Assembly: GCA_021397835.1 (NCBI GenBank)
Contig: JAJFZO010000897.1
Span: 248,001 to 312,000, forward strand
Source of the DNA: Moringa oleifera
Taxonomy: Eukaryota > Streptophyta > Magnoliopsida > Brassicales > Moringaceae
Direction of reading: 5' to 3'
DNA length: 64,000 bases
Made by a program: the position numbers and the translations under genes. The stretch's first letter is position 1. Each line of letters begins with the position of its first letter. Shown in pieces: positions 12,026-22,468 of the stretch. The notes beneath the pieces were generated by a model, which was not told the DNA's origin, did not search any database, and saw only the letters and a list, made by a program, of their open reading frames with translations.

Positions 12026-15000
12026 AGCCTGACCTAATTATATATAAAGTTCATTTAGTTCTTAGATCCAACTATATATTAAGCATAATTATTTATTGAC
12101 ATCAACAATATATTAAATCTAATTTTTATTATGCTTAATTAAATATTAAGCTCACTAGGGCACAATTAAATCTTAAACTCAATTAATTATTAAGTCCAAT
12201 TAATTACTATACTCAAATAAATCTTAGCCCAAGTAATAGATGAATTCAGTTCTTAAGCCTAATTACATATTAAGTTCAATTATTTATTAAATCACATTAA
12301 ATATTAAGTATAATTTTGTATTAGACTCAACCAAAATCTTAGACCTAATTAATTGTTAGCCAATTTTTACATTAAATTTAATTTATTCAAGTGGGTTAAT
12401 TATATATATTAAATCAAAATTTTTAATAATGGCTCAATTAATTATTGAACCCAATGAATATGTAGGCCTAACGAAAATAGGCCCATTTACTTGTTAGGCT
12501 TAATTACATGTTAGACTCAATTATTTTTTATACCTAACTATTTCTTTGATTCATGCTTGACAAGTTGAATATACTATTAAATCTTATCAATGTTAGATCC
12601 AAGTAATTCCTATTCATATATAAGATCTAATTACACTATATGCCTAATTTTTTAATATAATTAATTTTAAGTCCAATTATATCTTAGGTCATAATATTTA
12701 TCACTTTCAATTACACATCAAATTATTTTTTGGACTCATGCATGTTACCTAAATTAATTTAGTCAAATTAAGTAATAGACTTATTATATCTTCGATCCAA
12801 CTATTTCTTAAATCAAATTATATATTTAGCCAATTAAATCAGTGGCTCAACTATTTTTATGCACTATTAAATCTTAAGTTGGATTAATCGTTAGATTCAA
12901 TTTAATGTTAGGCCTAATTATTTATTAGGTCAAACTACATATTAATTTTTAATTTTTATTAAATGTAATTAATTATTTGGTCTAATGAGTTATTAGGTCC
13001 AATGAATGGTTAATCTTAATTACATATTTGATCTAATTTGTATTAGATCCAATTAAGTCTATGTCCAATTAGTAAATACTAGGCTCAATTAATAATTATG
13101 GTCAATTATATCTTAAGTTCAATTATAATTTGAGTTCAATTATATCTTAGACTTGACAATTCATTTCTAAGGCCAATTTATATAATTAGCTCATTGTATA
13201 TTATGCCCAGTTAAATCTTAGATTAATTAAATTTTATGTCAAGTTATTTATTAATCTCATTTGGTTCTTAAAACCAATTATAGGTCAAGCAAAATTATTT
13301 CTTAAGTTTAATTATATATTAAGATAAAATTTTTTGTTAGGGGTCAATTCGATCTTTACCGCAATTATATTTTAGCTTCTATTATTTGTTGGTCTTATTT
13401 CATTCTTATATCCAATAATAAATCTATTAGACCTAATTACATATTAATTTTATCTTTTATTAGGTGCAATCAAATCTCATTCTCAATTAATTCTTAATCA
13501 AAATTAAATTTCATATCTAATTAATTATTAGGTACAATTAATTGTTCAACCTAATTAATTGTTAGGTTACTAATTTTTAGGATAGATTACATATCAAGCT
13601 CAATTATTCCTTAAATTCCATTAAATCATGGGCATAAATATATTTTAGGGTAATCATTAAGCTTATTTCTTTATTAAGCCAATTTAATTGTTAGGCCTAA
13701 CTAATTCTTAAGCAAAATAAAATTTTAGCTCAATAAATTATTAGATTTAATTAATTATTAGTCATAATTATTTGGTACACTCAGTTAACTATTAGGCTTA
13801 ATTACATCTTGGTTCTAATATATTATTATATTAAGCTTGAATATTTATTGAGCTTAATTATATATTAAACAAAAATTTTTTATTAATTTTAGTAAAAGCT
13901 CAATTAACTATTTGGCTCAACGAATTATTAGGCCCAATGAATTATTAGATTTAATTAATTGTTTTGCTTAAATTACACATTAAGCTTAATTATTTGTTAG
14001 CTCATTAATTCTTAGGTCTATTTATACCTTAAGTCCAATTTTTTATCAGCTTCGATTAAATTTTTAGTCAAGTTAATTATCTTACGCAATAAATTGTTTG
14101 GTCTTATTAAATGTTAGGTTTATTACAAAGCTAATCCAATTATTTTTATGATTTAATTAATTCTTAGGCTTAATTAATGTACAATAGGCTAAATTTGTTT
14201 ACGGATTGATTTATTTCTCAGTTTTATATTAAATGGACTCAATTATTTCTTAGACACTATTATTTATTATTACACCAAAATATCTATCGGATCTAATTAC
14301 TTACATGGCCCAATTACATTTTATGTCTAATTAAATTTTAAGCCAAATTATATCTTAGGCCTAATTTATTTTTAGGTTTAATTATTTATTAAGCCCATGC
14401 ATGTTAAGCTCAATATAATTATTGGTCCAATTATATTTTAAATTTTAATTAATATTTGGATCTAATTATATTTTATATCTATTTATGTGATAACTTCATC
14501 TTATTCTTAATCCAAATTTAATACTAAATCTAATTATTTGTTAGGATAAATCATATTTTCAAACTTAATTTTTTATTGAATGCAATTAATTTTTAGGAAA
14601 AATTAAATTTTAGGCTCAATTAAGTATTTGTCCTAATTAATTGTTAAGCTTAATTACATCTTATAACCAATTAGTTGTAGAGTCTTTTTCGTTCTTAGGC
14701 TTAATTAATTATTAAACTTAATTGATTGTTAGGCTTGATTAATTAGGTTCACTTATTTATAAGTCACAATTATATATTAAGTTCGATCATCACCTTAGGT
14801 GCAATTATATTTTAAGGTATATTTATCCAGGCTATTTCTTCTTAGGCTCATTATCTATTAAGACAAATCATATATTAGGCTGCTAACTAATCTTTTAGGA
14901 CACTTAAATCTTTAGCACTAAATATTAATATCAATTAATTGGTATACCTAATTAATTATAGGTCTAACAATCATAAGGCTCAAGCATATCTTAGATCGAA

Positions 15001-15064
15001 TTATGTGTAAGGTTCACTTCATTCTTAGGCCTAATTATTTTCATATTTTCATGCATATTAGGTA
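12026..15064 (-). repeat. AT-rich repeat block, AT-R polarity
   Basis: Complement-polarity AT repeat. Its distinctive interior marker, GGCTAAATTTGTTTACGG, starts near 14187 and recurs near 32103 and 54057. The first 200 bases after block T match the sequence after the second T copy at 30010. The right edge (GCATATTAGGTAGAATTAG, then CCCCTAAACCC) matches the AT-R to telC edge at about 55150-55195. No gene is visible. Confidence 0.8.
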
Positions 15065-15545
15065 GAATTAGTTCAAACCTCAACCCCTAAACCCTAAACC
15101 CAAACCTTCAAACCTTAAACTCTATAAAGTAAAACCTAACCCCAACATCCTAAATCCATAACCCCTAAACTTTAAACTCAAAGCCTTATACCTTTTAATC
15201 TTCATCGCTAAACCCTAAATATCATACTCTAAACCTAAACCATAAATGAAAACCCTTAAACCCTACATCTTAAACTCCAAACTCTAACACCCAAACATTA
15301 TCCTAACTCCCAATTCCTAAACACTATATCTCAAACCCTACACACTAAACATTAATCTCTAACCACTACATAACCCTTAAACCTCAAGTCGTAAACCATA
15401 ATTCCTAAACCCTAAAGGCCAAACCTAGCCCCTTAACTATAAGCTGTAACCCCTAAACTCTAACTCGTAACCCTTACCCAAACCTAAACATTTAGATTAT
15501 AATCCATAAACCCTAAACTTTAAATCCAACACCATAACCCTTGAA
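15065..15545 (-). repeat. Degenerate telomere-like array, telC polarity
   Basis: CCCTAAA-type heptamers and their variants (ACCATAAA, ACCTTAAA, ACCCTAACC) run on the top strand. Exact tandem CCCTAAA pairs are rare, so this is a long-diverged interstitial array rather than a living telomere. The closing segment (CCATAACCCTTGAATCAATG) precedes a switch to the G-rich sense. Confidence 0.85.
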
Positions 15546-16435
15546 TCAATGTTTTGGACTAACGAATTAGGAGTTAGGGTTTCAGGACTAGAGTTTGAGG
15601 TTTAGTCATTAGCATTTAGGATTTAGCGGTTTGTAATGAGAGCTTTAGGTTTATGGTTAAAGGGTTTATAGGTTTAGGGTTTAATGTTTAACGTTTAGAA
15701 TTTAAATTTACGGTTTACAACTTTGTGGTTTTGGTTAATGATTACTTGTTTTGGGGTTAGGGTTCAAAATCTGGTGTTTAGGGTTTAAGGATTATTATTG
15801 GGTTTTAAGGTTTAGTAGTTAGAATTTATGGTTTTGGGTTTAGTGTTTAGGGCTTAAAGTCAAAGAGTTGGGCTTTAAGGGTTGAGGGATAAGGTTTAAA
15901 ATTTAGAGTTTAGTGATTAATGTTTGGTGATTAGGGCATAGGCTTTAAAGATTAGGGTTTTGGGTTTGGGTTTAATGTCCAAGGTTAGGGTTTGTAATTT
16001 AGGATTTAGGGGTTAAGGTTTGGCTATTTAGGTTTAAGGTTAAGGAGTTAAGAGTTAGGATTTATGGATTATCATTTAGGTTTCACAGTTTTGAGTTTAA
16101 GGTTTAGTGGTTAGAATTTATGTTTTTGAGTTTACGGTCTAGGGCTTTAAGGGTTGAGGGATAAGGTTTACAATTTAGAGTTTAATGATTAATGTTTGAT
16201 GATTAGGGTTTAGGCTTTAAAGGTTTGGGTGTAGGGGTTTGGATTTAAGGTTAAGGGATTAGGAGTAAGGGTTTAGGGTTAGCATTTTGAGTTTAGGGGT
16301 TAGGAGTTAGGACTGAGCGGCTAGAGTTGATGTTTTAAGGAATAGAGGTTAAGGTTTGAGGGTTAAAGGTTAGGTTGAAGGTGTAGTGTTCAAGGTTTAG
16401 GGTTTAAGGGTTAAGAATTAGACATTAAGGTTTTG
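15546..16435 (+). repeat. Degenerate telomere-like array, telG polarity
   Basis: TTTAGGG-type variants (GGTTTAGGGTTT, AGGGTTAAGG, GGATTTAGGGG) fill the top strand. Internal phrases such as TGGTTAATGATTACTTGTTT recur in the telG blocks at about 33530, 43450 and 58020, so these blocks are copies of one another and not independent telomere insertions. A local duplicate is visible inside it (TTAGAGTTTAGTGATTAATG near 15905 and a close match near 16180). Confidence 0.85.
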
Positions 16436-16495
16436 GCTTAATTATATTAGGTCTAATTATTTTTTATTTTTTTGCCCAGTTAACATCCGTTATGC
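16436..16495 (+). repeat. Conserved AT junction J1 between telG and telC
   Basis: A short island (GGCTTAATTATATTAGGTC, a T-rich run, then GCCCAGTTAACATCCGTTA and TGCATAACCCC) separates a telG block from the next telC block. The same island with the same neighbours occurs at about 34003, 44086 and 58575. It is the best landmark for the higher-order repeat. Confidence 0.85.
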
Positions 16496-17149
16496 ATAAC
16501 CCCTCAACCTTAATCTCTACACCTAAAATATAAATACGAAACCTTAACTCCTAGACTCTAAATCATAAACAATAACTCTTGAACTCTAAGCCATAAGCCA
16601 TAAGCCATAAGCTAAACCCCTAACTCATAAACCTTAAAACCCTAAACTGCAACTCCAAAACCTATCCCTTTAACCCCTAACCCATAACTTATAAACCTCG
16701 AACCCTAAACCGCAACCCCAAAACCTTAAACCTTGTCCCTTTAACTCTGAACACTAACCTTCTAACACTAAACTCAAAACCATAGCCCTAAAATCCTAGA
16801 CCTAAAATCTAAGCCATAAAACCGAAACTATAACCTCCAAACAACACTATCACTTAAATCGTAAACCCTAACCTTAAACTCCGAAGCCATAACCTCGCAG
16901 TCCAAAATCCAAAACCGTAAATTTTAACTGAAATATAACCTTCAACCTCTATACCCTAAATAATAAACTATAAACCATAAATCAAAAACCCTAACCACTA
17001 AAAACTAGCCCATAAACCCCATACCTTGACCATAAAACCCTAAAAAAAAATGACTAAATCCTGGCCTCTAAACCATAAACCTTAATTTGTAAACCCTAGT
17101 CCATAACCCCTAAGCACTAACTGCTAAATCCTAATCACTAAATCCTAAA
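16485..17149 (-). repeat. Degenerate telomere-like array, telC polarity, left of the transposon
   Basis: CCCTAAA-like variants run up to the transposon. The repeat CCATAAGCCATAAGCCATAA near 16580 is a small internal expansion. The last three bases, AAA (17147-17149), form one half of the CACTA target-site duplication. The array resumes at 26955, so the element inserted into an already established telC block. Confidence 0.85.
17147..17149. repeat. Left target-site duplication (AAA)
   Basis: AAA lies directly outside CACTACAAG and is matched by AAA at 26955-26957. Three-base duplications are the hallmark of CACTA insertion. Three A residues in an A-rich array could match by chance, so this is supporting rather than decisive evidence. 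Confidence 0.75.
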
Positions 17150-17162
17150 CACTACAAGAAAA
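17150..17162 (+). repeat. Left terminal inverted repeat
   Basis: CACTACAAGAAAA is identical to the reverse complement of 26942-26954 over 13 bases, and the 14th base differs. In this family the transposase cuts at this end. Confidence 0.95.
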
Positions 17163-17445
17163 TAAATCTTTTATGACGAGCAATGCCCGTCATAAAAAGC
17201 TTTTTATGACGGTCAAAAAACTGTTATTGTAAGTGATGTCATAGAAACTTCATGACTATCTAAAAGACTGTCATAAATTTTTGACGGTTTTTAACCATCA
17301 TTAAAAAGCTAAAATATTAATGACGGTCTGTAGTGGACCGTCATAAAATATATTGATGATATCATGACGATCTTTGTGATCGTCATTAAAAAAATTTAGT
17401 ACTTTTTACGACTGTTTTTATGACCGTCATAAAAATGTTTCATGT
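17163..17445. promoter_or_regulatory. Left subterminal repeats of the CACTA element
   Basis: At least ten copies of a 10-12 base motif related to TTTTATGACGGTC lie here in alternating orientation, for example CCCGTCATAAAAAG, TTTTTATGACGGTC, GACCGTCATAAAAT and GATCGTCATTAAAA. Adjacent opposite copies can pair into hairpins. By analogy with characterised En/Spm elements, these are the sites bound by the TNP1-type protein; that role is inferred. This end lies downstream of the genes. Confidence 0.85.
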
Positions 17446-18284
17446 TTTATTATATATTTTTTATTAATTAATCACAAATTTTTTTTATGATTTTTGTAAA
17501 TTAATTAATATTTATCATTTTTTTTGCAATTGCAGTCAAACAATACAAATATATCAAACAAAAAAATACATATATTTATAACTACAACTATTATCATTTT
17601 ACAAAACAAAATAATATTAAGTATCAAAAATAAATAAAATATCTACAAATTAAATTACATAATTGTCATACATATGTTTATAACTACCACTATTATCATT
17701 TTACATAATAGGTTACATAATTAAATTACAACTATTATCATTGCTCTGTTCTACCATTACATCAAAAAATACCTAGTGCATTAGATGTGTCACTCTTACA
17801 ATAGTTATAGAAAAGATACATTATTATATAAACTCTATTTACCATATAATTAATTTACATATCAAAATAAATAAGCAATTATAATAAAGCTTGAAAATTA
17901 AATATAATAAAAAGTTGGGAATGCATCTAGATGTCAAAAATATAACTTCTTGTAACCTATAAGGTATATATTAATCATAATATGCAATTTTCTATTCTAA
18001 TTCCCTACATCTAGGCATCAAAAGTGTAACTTCTTGTATTTATTTCATATGCATGCTTGAATACTTTTCCTTGTTTTTTACTTTACCAACTGCTTAAAGA
18101 TGACATTTATAGAATTTTCAATAGAATTGATAAAGAACTTAACAGAATTAATAAATGGCTCAATAAATAGAATGAGTAGAGCGTTCAATGAATATAATTA
18201 GTTTATCATACTTGAATTTAACCAAGACAAACAACACGCAATTAAAATACACTATTAATGAGCTAACAAGGATTACATACCTAG
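17446..18284. other. 3' non-coding part of the CACTA element
   Basis: AT-rich sequence between the left subterminal repeats and the stop codon of the TNP1/Ulp1 gene. ATATTTATAACTACAACTAT near 17570 and a close relative near 17665 form a weak internal duplication, each followed by TATCATTTTACA. I see no coding frame, and no polyadenylation site can be singled out in such AT-rich DNA. Confidence 0.6.
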
Positions 18285-19467
18285 CTATGATAGTAACTGT
18301 TGTACATGCATAGCCCATTAACCACGTACTTCATCAATTTCTTTATTACTATATGTATCCTTACCATTGAACTTTAAGATTTAAATAAAAAAAAAGATAA
18401 CATAATCAATTTGATATTACTTATAAATATAAAATATTTAATATGTAAATAAAATAAATAATTTGACCTTCTCACAAAGAATTTTTAGGTCTTCAATTAT
18501 TTTCTTCATAAATCAAAGTACAAAATAGCCACATTCTACACCATCTCTTTGAATCGGTGCCTATACAAGTAGAAACATAATCATTAACACATATTATTTT
18601 TAATGTTATTAATAATAAAAAAATAAAATAAAGTCACTTGAATTCGTTGCCATGTAATATTTGATCTCACACGAAACATTTGAAAACCCCTGTATCAGTA
18701 ACCAATAAACATTTGAAAATATGTAGTACTTAGAAGTAATAATGAAACCAATAAACAAAAGACATAAAGTAAAACTTGCACTCACATGGTCATAATGTTT
18801 TTAAGATCAGGTCCTACTTCGTGATCCAAAGAATCCAAATGATACACTATTCATGATGCCATATCAATAACCACTAATTTCCAATGAAATCTATTCGTAA
18901 TAAGAAAAACAAAAGATGAAAAATAACCAAATGAGATATGTCTTGGTAAAGCAACTAAGATAGAAATTTCTTACTTTGAATTGTAAGGCATGAAAAGAAT
19001 TTGGTTTGAATGTGCTTTTTCTAACCGCTCAGCAATATGTTGTGCTCTATCTTTTAACCTACTTTCATTGTTTAGTCCACGAGATAGTGAGACAATCACA
19101 GGATTGATGAAGTTAAATTGTTTCAACTTTTTCGTATGCTTCAAATTAGCATGTAGATATCTGAAAGTAAACAGATTAAAAGTTAAATCATATAAATATA
19201 GATATTGAAATAAACTGGTATTGAAATTTTATCTCACCTGATATACAAACAAATGCAAATTCCTCCTAGTTCTTTTTTATCAATCATGATAGAGCAATCT
19301 TCTAATCCAATATAGCAATAAAATGGACAACAAAAAACATCATCATCAAATCTTACTCTAACTTCATTTTGCATATTAATCATCAATGAATAAGCTGCTT
19401 TTGCGAACTACTCTAGAACTTCCTCAGAAATGGATCCCACTTTTTTACTAATTTCCTTTTCCTTTGT
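18285..19467 (-). pseudogene. Ulp1-like (C48) peptidase domain of the fusion, exons 7-12
   Basis: This part covers the peptidase moiety. Exon 8 (19160-18975) is fully open and includes INPVIVSLSRGLNNESR and ILFMPYNSK. The His-Asp-Cys triad of Ulp1/SENP-type SUMO proteases is recognisable: His in exon 9 (codon near 18885), Asp in the LDS motif of exon 9, and Cys in exon 11 (codon 18533-18531, ECGY). The last exon reads KDTYSNKEIDEVRG, then a stop, then WAMHVQQLLS. Catalytic residues survive, but stops separate them. Ulp1-like domains are known passengers in several plant DNA transposons. What this one does for a CACTA element is not known to me. Confidence 0.8.
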
Positions 19468-19562
19468 CTCTAAACGTATAACAATAATAAATTTTAAAAG
19501 TCAAATAATTTTAACATGAGAAAAAACAAAGATAATATACCACATCTAAAATTGTCTCATAC

Positions 19563-21452
19563 CTCCATAACAATATGAGTAGAAACCAAGTCTTTAGGCC
19601 AACTTACATGATGACCCAATGCATCTTTAACAAATATAAGATGTTCATCCTCATTTTCAATAGGTAGTCGAGCATCTTTACTGAATATTTGATTAACAGA
19701 AACCACAAAATTGGCAGAAGAACCATCAATAATAATGCCCATTGCAACAAAATTTTCTAGTATATCCACTGCTAATTTACATACAACACCCTATTCACAA
19801 AAAAATAACATTATTAATAATAATTAATAGTAAAAACAATGTCTATAGCATTAAATAAATAAGTAAATACCTTTATCTTTAAATCTTCATCAAAAGCATC
19901 GCAAGAATCCTTCATAGGCATTGGTGAATCGAGTTTTTGTATCTTATTGGAGCTATGACCTTCAAGTTGTACAACATGTGAATGTGTATTTGTGCTTCCT
20001 TGAGTCAACAACAACAGTTTCTGCTTTACCTCAGCCAAGCGAGCTTTTAGATATGCTACCTTATTAGGAGTAAAAAAAAGACTGAAAGAGTGACAAACTT
20101 TCCAACTCCTCTAACTCGACCCCTATGCTCATTAGTACTAAGAGTTTTGCTTAAAATATCATCACTGCTTAAGAATGTAATGGTGCCAGCTTTTGACTGC
20201 TCCATTAACTCATCCTATAATAATCCATGCCAAATTAAGTATAAATTTCGTATAAATTAATTTGTCTAATTTTATAAGCTATTATTGATGACTTGCATGC
20301 AATGAACATAAAATATTGCAACTTAACTTTAAGTGTGTCAAGAAAACAGTTAGGGAAGAAAAATATAGAATACTTTCTATCTGGGTGTCTTTGTTCATAA
20401 GCCAAGAAAAAGTGGTATTCCAGTTGGTTAGACTATACTGCCTTACCGTTTGAATAATATTCCTTTAGTGCCTCATTGTCTTTAAACTTTAGTAAACAAT
20501 CTTATAAAGACAAGATTTCTGACGCTTATGTAAGATTTAAAAAAAAAACACTTACAATTTTTTCAATGATAGGCAACATTTCTGGTGTATAATGTCCTTC
20601 TTTATCTTGTCAAGCTAGCTTCCATAATTCACTACGATCAATCTCCCATTCTATCTAAAGTTCTGCTTTCTGTAAAAATGGAGTAATAAATTAAAAATTA
20701 GAAAGAATGTATCTTCAAATCATCACAAAGAATGTAAGAGTCAGAAAGTTACCAATTTGTGCTCTAAGGTTGCATATCCACCTCAACTCAATCGATGATG
20801 ATATTTACTTTGTTTGTCTTTTTTTTTGTTCCTCACTCAATTTCTGCAATGTCGTTATAGTTAATAATGAAACATGAAATATTTATTGTTTAAAACATAT
20901 ATTATAACTTAAATGTACCTTAAAATTCTCTGATAGTCGTGATTTAATGAACCTCTCCCAATCATTTTGTGAAATGAAACGATAGATCGAAGGCGGTCTC
21001 GCTATAGCATTAAGATTGTCGACAAAAGGTATTATATATTTTGTTGTCAGGATATTCTTGAATGTTCTAAATTTGTGTTGCCAATTGATTGTAAGATAGA
21101 CTTTTTCATGCGATGATCAATTTCAAATGCATCCTACAAATAAAATTTGATAAGTTACTATGCTAATAAAAAATATAATAATTAAATATTTAAGGTGAAA
21201 GTGTTAAACCTGAACATATTCCCACATTTTTTCTTTCAAATGATCAAGAACCTTTTGCCAGTTACTATAAGTTATAGGTACCGTGGTACGTGCAAGAACT
21301 CCAAGAGTAGACATAAGAGATTTAGCTTCATCACCATATGGTACACCTTTTGAATTGAATTGTACCACCTTCTTTGTCCCCAAAATTTTTTGGTTCAATA
21401 ATTTTGTTGGTCCTCTGGATTTAGTAGGTGAATCTGACAACTTCTTAGTCAT
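19563..21452 (-). pseudogene. TNP1/Ptta-like DNA-binding domain of the fusion, exons 1-6
   Basis: These exons contain the plant Ptta/En/Spm family signature, from RGPTKLL near the start to the GHHVSWPKDLV end motif of exon 6. In characterised CACTA elements the TNP1-type product binds subterminal repeats and assists the transposase. The region from FEIDHRMKKSI to WERFIKSRLSENF is split by a single-base loss near 21080. The QKK lysine run of exon 3 and the phenylalanine run of exon 5 (an A run and a T run) are both broken by homopolymer length changes, the usual mark of drift. Confidence 0.82.
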
Positions 21453-22184
21453 ATCTGATATTCTACAAATATAAAATGTAATCCAAATAAATAATTAAAG
21501 CATAATTCATTAAATGATATTAGTTTTTACAATAAATAATACTGTCATGAAAGAAAAAGGAAAACAATCAAACCTTTTTGCCTTCAGTTAAAAAGTTTAC
21601 TTGTAAGCTTCATCAATCCAAGTTCAATCACAATCGGATCGTATATAGTTAACATCATCCTCACTGATTTCATCGTTTACACACACTTCAAATATGCCAT
21701 CAATAATGGAATCATATTCTTCTATATTGTCCACATCATTATTTCTCTCATTATGTACATAGTCTTTTTGTGGAGTAGAGCAAACAGTGGACCATCTTAG
21801 ATCTAGTTGGTCTGGAACATAAAAGACTAATATGTGACCAACATCATCTAGTTTAATCCCACCATTATTTTCAACCCAATCACATTTAAACAATGTTATT
21901 TTGAACATGTGGTAATCGAGCTCCCATATTTCCTTAATAACACCATAAAATGACAATTGTCCAATTACTGGATTCTTATCCTTAGCACTTGAAATTTGCA
22001 TTGTTGTTGCAACCACAGTGACTTCACCATTTTGTGTGACTCGACTATTATCACGTTCCCATGTATGGAAGCAATAATCATTCACATCATATCCAGGATA
22101 TTTTATAACTTCAAAACGAGGTCCATGTGCTACCCATTTCACCAAAAAGGAAGGTTGATTTTGCCTTTGTATTTCTGATGCAAC

Positions 22185-22265
22185 CTATTGACAAAATTTT
22201 GATCGAATAGATTTTAATATTGGATAAATAGAAGACATGGTTATGTTAAAGAAATTAGTAAGTAC
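22185..22265 (-). other. Transposase intron 2
   Basis: This 81-base intron begins GTACTTA and ends CAATAG. Joining gives FISWFREK followed by VASEIQRQNQPSFLVKW, the expected passage from DUF4218 to DUF4216. It supports an annotation in which the downstream open frame (22184-21624) is an exon and not a separate gene. Confidence 0.85.
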
Positions 22266-22371
22266 CTTTTCTCGAAACCAAGAAATAAATGTCCGAGTAT
22301 GCTCATCTAGTAACCATTTAGATTGTTTTGATTGACGGGGATACTGTAATTTCACATACTTAATATGCTCA

Positions 22372-22468
22372 CTGTTAATGAAATAAGGTTAAACTCATCT
22401 AATGAATGCATATATATATATATATATATTTTATAATCAAAATACACATAGATTAGGAAGAGATATAC
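22372..22468 (-). other. Transposase intron 1, with a TA microsatellite
   Basis: GTATAT opens and TTAACAG closes this 97-base intron. Splicing joins QPYV to DEHIKYVKLQYPR in frame, restoring the family sequence. About ten TA dinucleotides (22410-22429) sit inside the intron, so their length changes would not touch the protein. Confidence 0.85.

Larger units (their letters stand above)
18285..21452 (-). pseudogene. TNP1/Ptta-like (Transposase_24) protein fused to a Ulp1-like C48 peptidase, decayed
   Basis: This is the second CACTA gene. Twelve exons fit GT-AG introns with consistent phases: 21452-21210, 21133-20919, 20843-20753, 20669-20556, 20214-19871, 19790-19563, 19467-19238, 19160-18975, 18890-18786, 18689-18638, 18560-18468 and 18371-18285, or about 660 codons. 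Exons 1-6 follow the plant Ptta/En/Spm (PF03004) pattern: RGPTKLLNQ, GDEAKSLMSTLGVLARTTVP, RPPSIYRFIS, NEHRGRVRGVGK, then DARLP and KDALGHHVSWP. Exons 7-12 look like a Ulp1-type C48 peptidase, with catalytic His in HWKLVVIDM, Asp in YHLDSLDHEVGPDLKNI and Cys in GVECGYFVL. Lesions are frameshifts near 21080, 20820 and 20075 and stops near 20784, 20656, 20611, 19409, 18852, 18514 and 18319. Start ATG at 21452 is chosen as the first Met of the conserved part; an upstream exon is possible. No full protein can be made. Confidence 0.85.

Noticed and set aside
15065..17149. A functional telomere or chromosome end
   Set aside because: The heptamers are strongly degenerate, both polarities occur, and the arrays are internal and repeated several times in the window.
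18990..19208. 72-codon plus-strand open frame
   Set aside because: It lies antisense to the open peptidase exon at 19160-18975, which has clear family motifs. The plus-strand frame is a shadow.
21283..21474. Plus-strand open frame opposite the TNP1-like first exon
   Set aside because: The minus strand carries the conserved RGPTKLL and GDEAKSL motifs. The plus frame has none.
21624..22145. Separate 173-codon gene
   Set aside because: Splice sites at 22265 and 22185 join it in phase to the upstream transposase exon, and it carries the DUF4216 part expected at the transposase C-terminus.
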